Shown here: piece after piece, positions 6,901 to 7,038 of the stretch
How the letters are laid out: each line of letters opens with the position of its first letter
Numbering within the stretch: position 1 is the stretch's first letter
Origin: CAYLLT01 sp964548565
GTDB lineage: Bacteria; Planctomycetota; Phycisphaerae; UBA1845; PWPN01
Length of the DNA: 7,038 nt
Assembly: GCA_964548565.1 (NCBI GenBank)
Contig: CAZJTF010000360.1
Coordinates: 1-7,038, forward strand
Reading direction: 5' to 3'
The notes under the pieces: generated by a model
Seen by the model: only the letters and a program-made list of their open reading frames with translations
Database searches by the model: none
Told to the model about the DNA's origin: nothing
Translations under genes and position numbers: made by a program

Positions 6901-7038
6901 TCCAGCGATGCACGGTGCACATCGGTCGCGAAGATCTTCACGTTGACCGGATGCCGCAGCAGTTGCAGGCGCTCGTGCAGCAGGATCGCCAGCGAGTACG
7001 CTTCCTCACCGGTGGCACAGCCGGCAACCCAGAGGCGG
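3963..7038 (-). CDS. CheR-PAS-histidine kinase-receiver hybrid signalling protein (N-terminus missing)
   Basis: 1024 residues are visible; the frame is open to the right edge, so the N-terminus, often a CheB methylesterase domain in this family, is outside. Numbering is from the first visible codon. A CheR methyltransferase domain (1 to about 170) has the SAM motif GCATGEEAYS (6-15), FATDVH and DLISCRNLLIYF (104-115). A PAS-like segment (about 200-312) precedes a coiled coil (about 332-417) made of NEEL heptads. Two more PAS regions follow (about 410-515 and 525-648, the latter ending DITSRKLAEEEAREA). The HisKA domain has SHELRNP with phospho-accepting H670. The HATPase has N787 in NLLNNAIKYT, DTGIGIP (815-821) and GMGVGLTL (845-852). 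A receiver (about 902-1020) has D910, phospho-acceptor D953, T983 and K1005. All key residues are present, so methylation, autophosphorylation and internal phosphorelay are all plausible. No membrane segments are visible, so it is probably cytoplasmic. The GTG at 6939-6941 is internal, not a start. Confidence 0.93.
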   Translation of the reverse strand, partial: RLWVAGCATGEEAYSLAILLHERLQLLRHPVNVKIFATDVHRASLEVASAGVYRDEALAEVRPSRLNTYFKRAADGYHVHNEIRQMIVFARHNIIRDAPFTRLDLISCRNLLIYFQPPAQKKALSLFHFGLRTGGVLFLGPSETPGELSPEFETLDEHWKMYRKRRDIRLPADMRLPLSTPASQIRVPASLAVSSGIDASLLGAYDQLLEEHMPPGLLINDRRQLVHAFGGAARFLIARDGRPTMDILELVDTDLKLALAGSLQRAAKDLLPVVYNGIRLRTPEGEKQYRLSVRPILNRHSNLTHLFIAFEELGGTEKATPATTELNVEQVSKEHVFSLESELRHTRENLQATIEELETSNEELQASNEELVASNEELQSTNEELHSVNEELYTVNAEYQKKIAELTELTDDIDNLLRSTEIGTIFLDRNLCIRKFTPQIARAFDLLPQDVGRRIDTFSHNLAYPRLLDDVVSVAESGTPVQKEVKDRHANWLYLRILPYRSHGRIEGVVLTLIDVSQLKKTEARLQQMSAIVESSNDAIIGMDLEGRITSWNHGAEQLYGYTAAEMIGQSVSRLRPESDPNPSWLDWPPDVLERMQTGQLNSFQVERVRRRKDGTSIHVLMSFSPIRDSDGTLVGISKIARDITSRKLAEEEAREAVRRRDQFLAILSHELRNPLAAIVNASRLLDSDELDEETLELARGAISRQSQQMVRLLDDLLDVSRVTRDKIEIRKKIVDLRQTSRDALEAVRPLLATRNLQLHVHLPDEPLWVDGDPARLQQIQVNLLNNAIKYTPNGGQVWLTLSRDNGEAVMSVRDTGIGIPSDMREKIFDLFVQLEDSPGRSGSGMGVGLTLVRSLVRLHGGQVSVQSDGRGTGSEFTVRLPVAANATPEAPAAHVGTPLTGLLVLIIEDNPDIRAVTERLLKSIGCRVLLAEDGQRGVEVAAQHRPDVALVDIGLPGIDGYEVARRLRSLEERSRLRLIAVTGFGQPDDRQKALQAGFDAHLVKPIDLSELLRLFSRFTAQTG
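3978..4334 (-). other. Receiver domain of the hybrid kinase
   Basis: This C-terminal domain begins LLVLIIEDNP and contains ALVDIGLPGIDGYEVARRLR with the phospho-acceptor aspartate, then AVTGFG and LVKP. These are the conserved acidic, Thr and Lys positions of CheY-like receivers. It is fused to the kinase with a short alanine/proline linker and is not followed by an output domain. The phosphate would be passed on to a separate histidine phosphotransfer protein or would tune the kinase itself. Confidence 0.9.
5850..5978 (-). repeat. Six imperfect heptad repeats inside the kinase gene (coiled coil)
   Basis: Six consecutive 7-residue units of the form EEL-x-x-(S/V)-N (ETSNEEL, QASNEEL, VASNEEL, QSTNEEL, HSVNEEL, YTVN) are encoded by about 21-base imperfect repeats. 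They form a parallel coiled-coil linker between PAS regions. This motif is characteristic of CheB/CheR-PAS fusion proteins and is expected there, probably transmitting signal between sensor and kinase parts. Confidence 0.85.

Overview
This is a high-GC window, mostly coding, with strongly GC-biased third codon positions. It probably comes from a Gram-negative bacterium: one product carries a lipoprotein-type signal, and another is a very large chemotaxis-type hybrid kinase. A Planctomycetota or proteobacterial origin would fit, but that is a guess from style, not from a marker gene.

Layout. (1) Positions 2-259 (+) hold the C-terminal end of an unrecognised protein. (2) Positions 260-637 hold no convincing long gene, but they contain a strong GC hairpin (435-455) and a cluster of further hairpins, some mutually exclusive, up to about 545. 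(3) A 38-residue, very hydrophobic, lysine/arginine-free small protein (638-754, +) has a near-ideal ribosome binding site. It is followed by two hairpins that each lead into a near-identical GC[A/G]GCTTTCTGC element, so it looks like its own short transcription unit. (4) A patatin-like phospholipase with a probable lipoprotein signal (1053-2297, +) is followed after 55 bases by a six-helix potassium channel with an intact TVGYGD filter (2353-3072, +). (5) Downstream lies an unrecognised gene (about 3144-3962, +) whose reading frame changes near 3437-3466. It is preceded by a seven-codon mini-ORF with a strong Shine-Dalgarno sequence that overlaps its first candidate ATG. (6) Convergent to all of this, 3963-7038 (-) encodes at least 1024 residues of a CheR-PAS-coiled coil-PAS-PAS-histidine kinase-receiver hybrid protein. 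Its N-terminus, which in this family often includes a CheB domain, lies outside the window.

How the genes may work together. The patatin lipoprotein and the channel are probably co-transcribed, and both would act at the envelope. The hybrid kinase is a sensory/signalling protein on the opposite strand, and nothing in the sequence ties it to the others. The parts least explained by known families are the small hydrophobic peptide with its structured flanks and the frame-disrupted gene with its leader mini-ORF.
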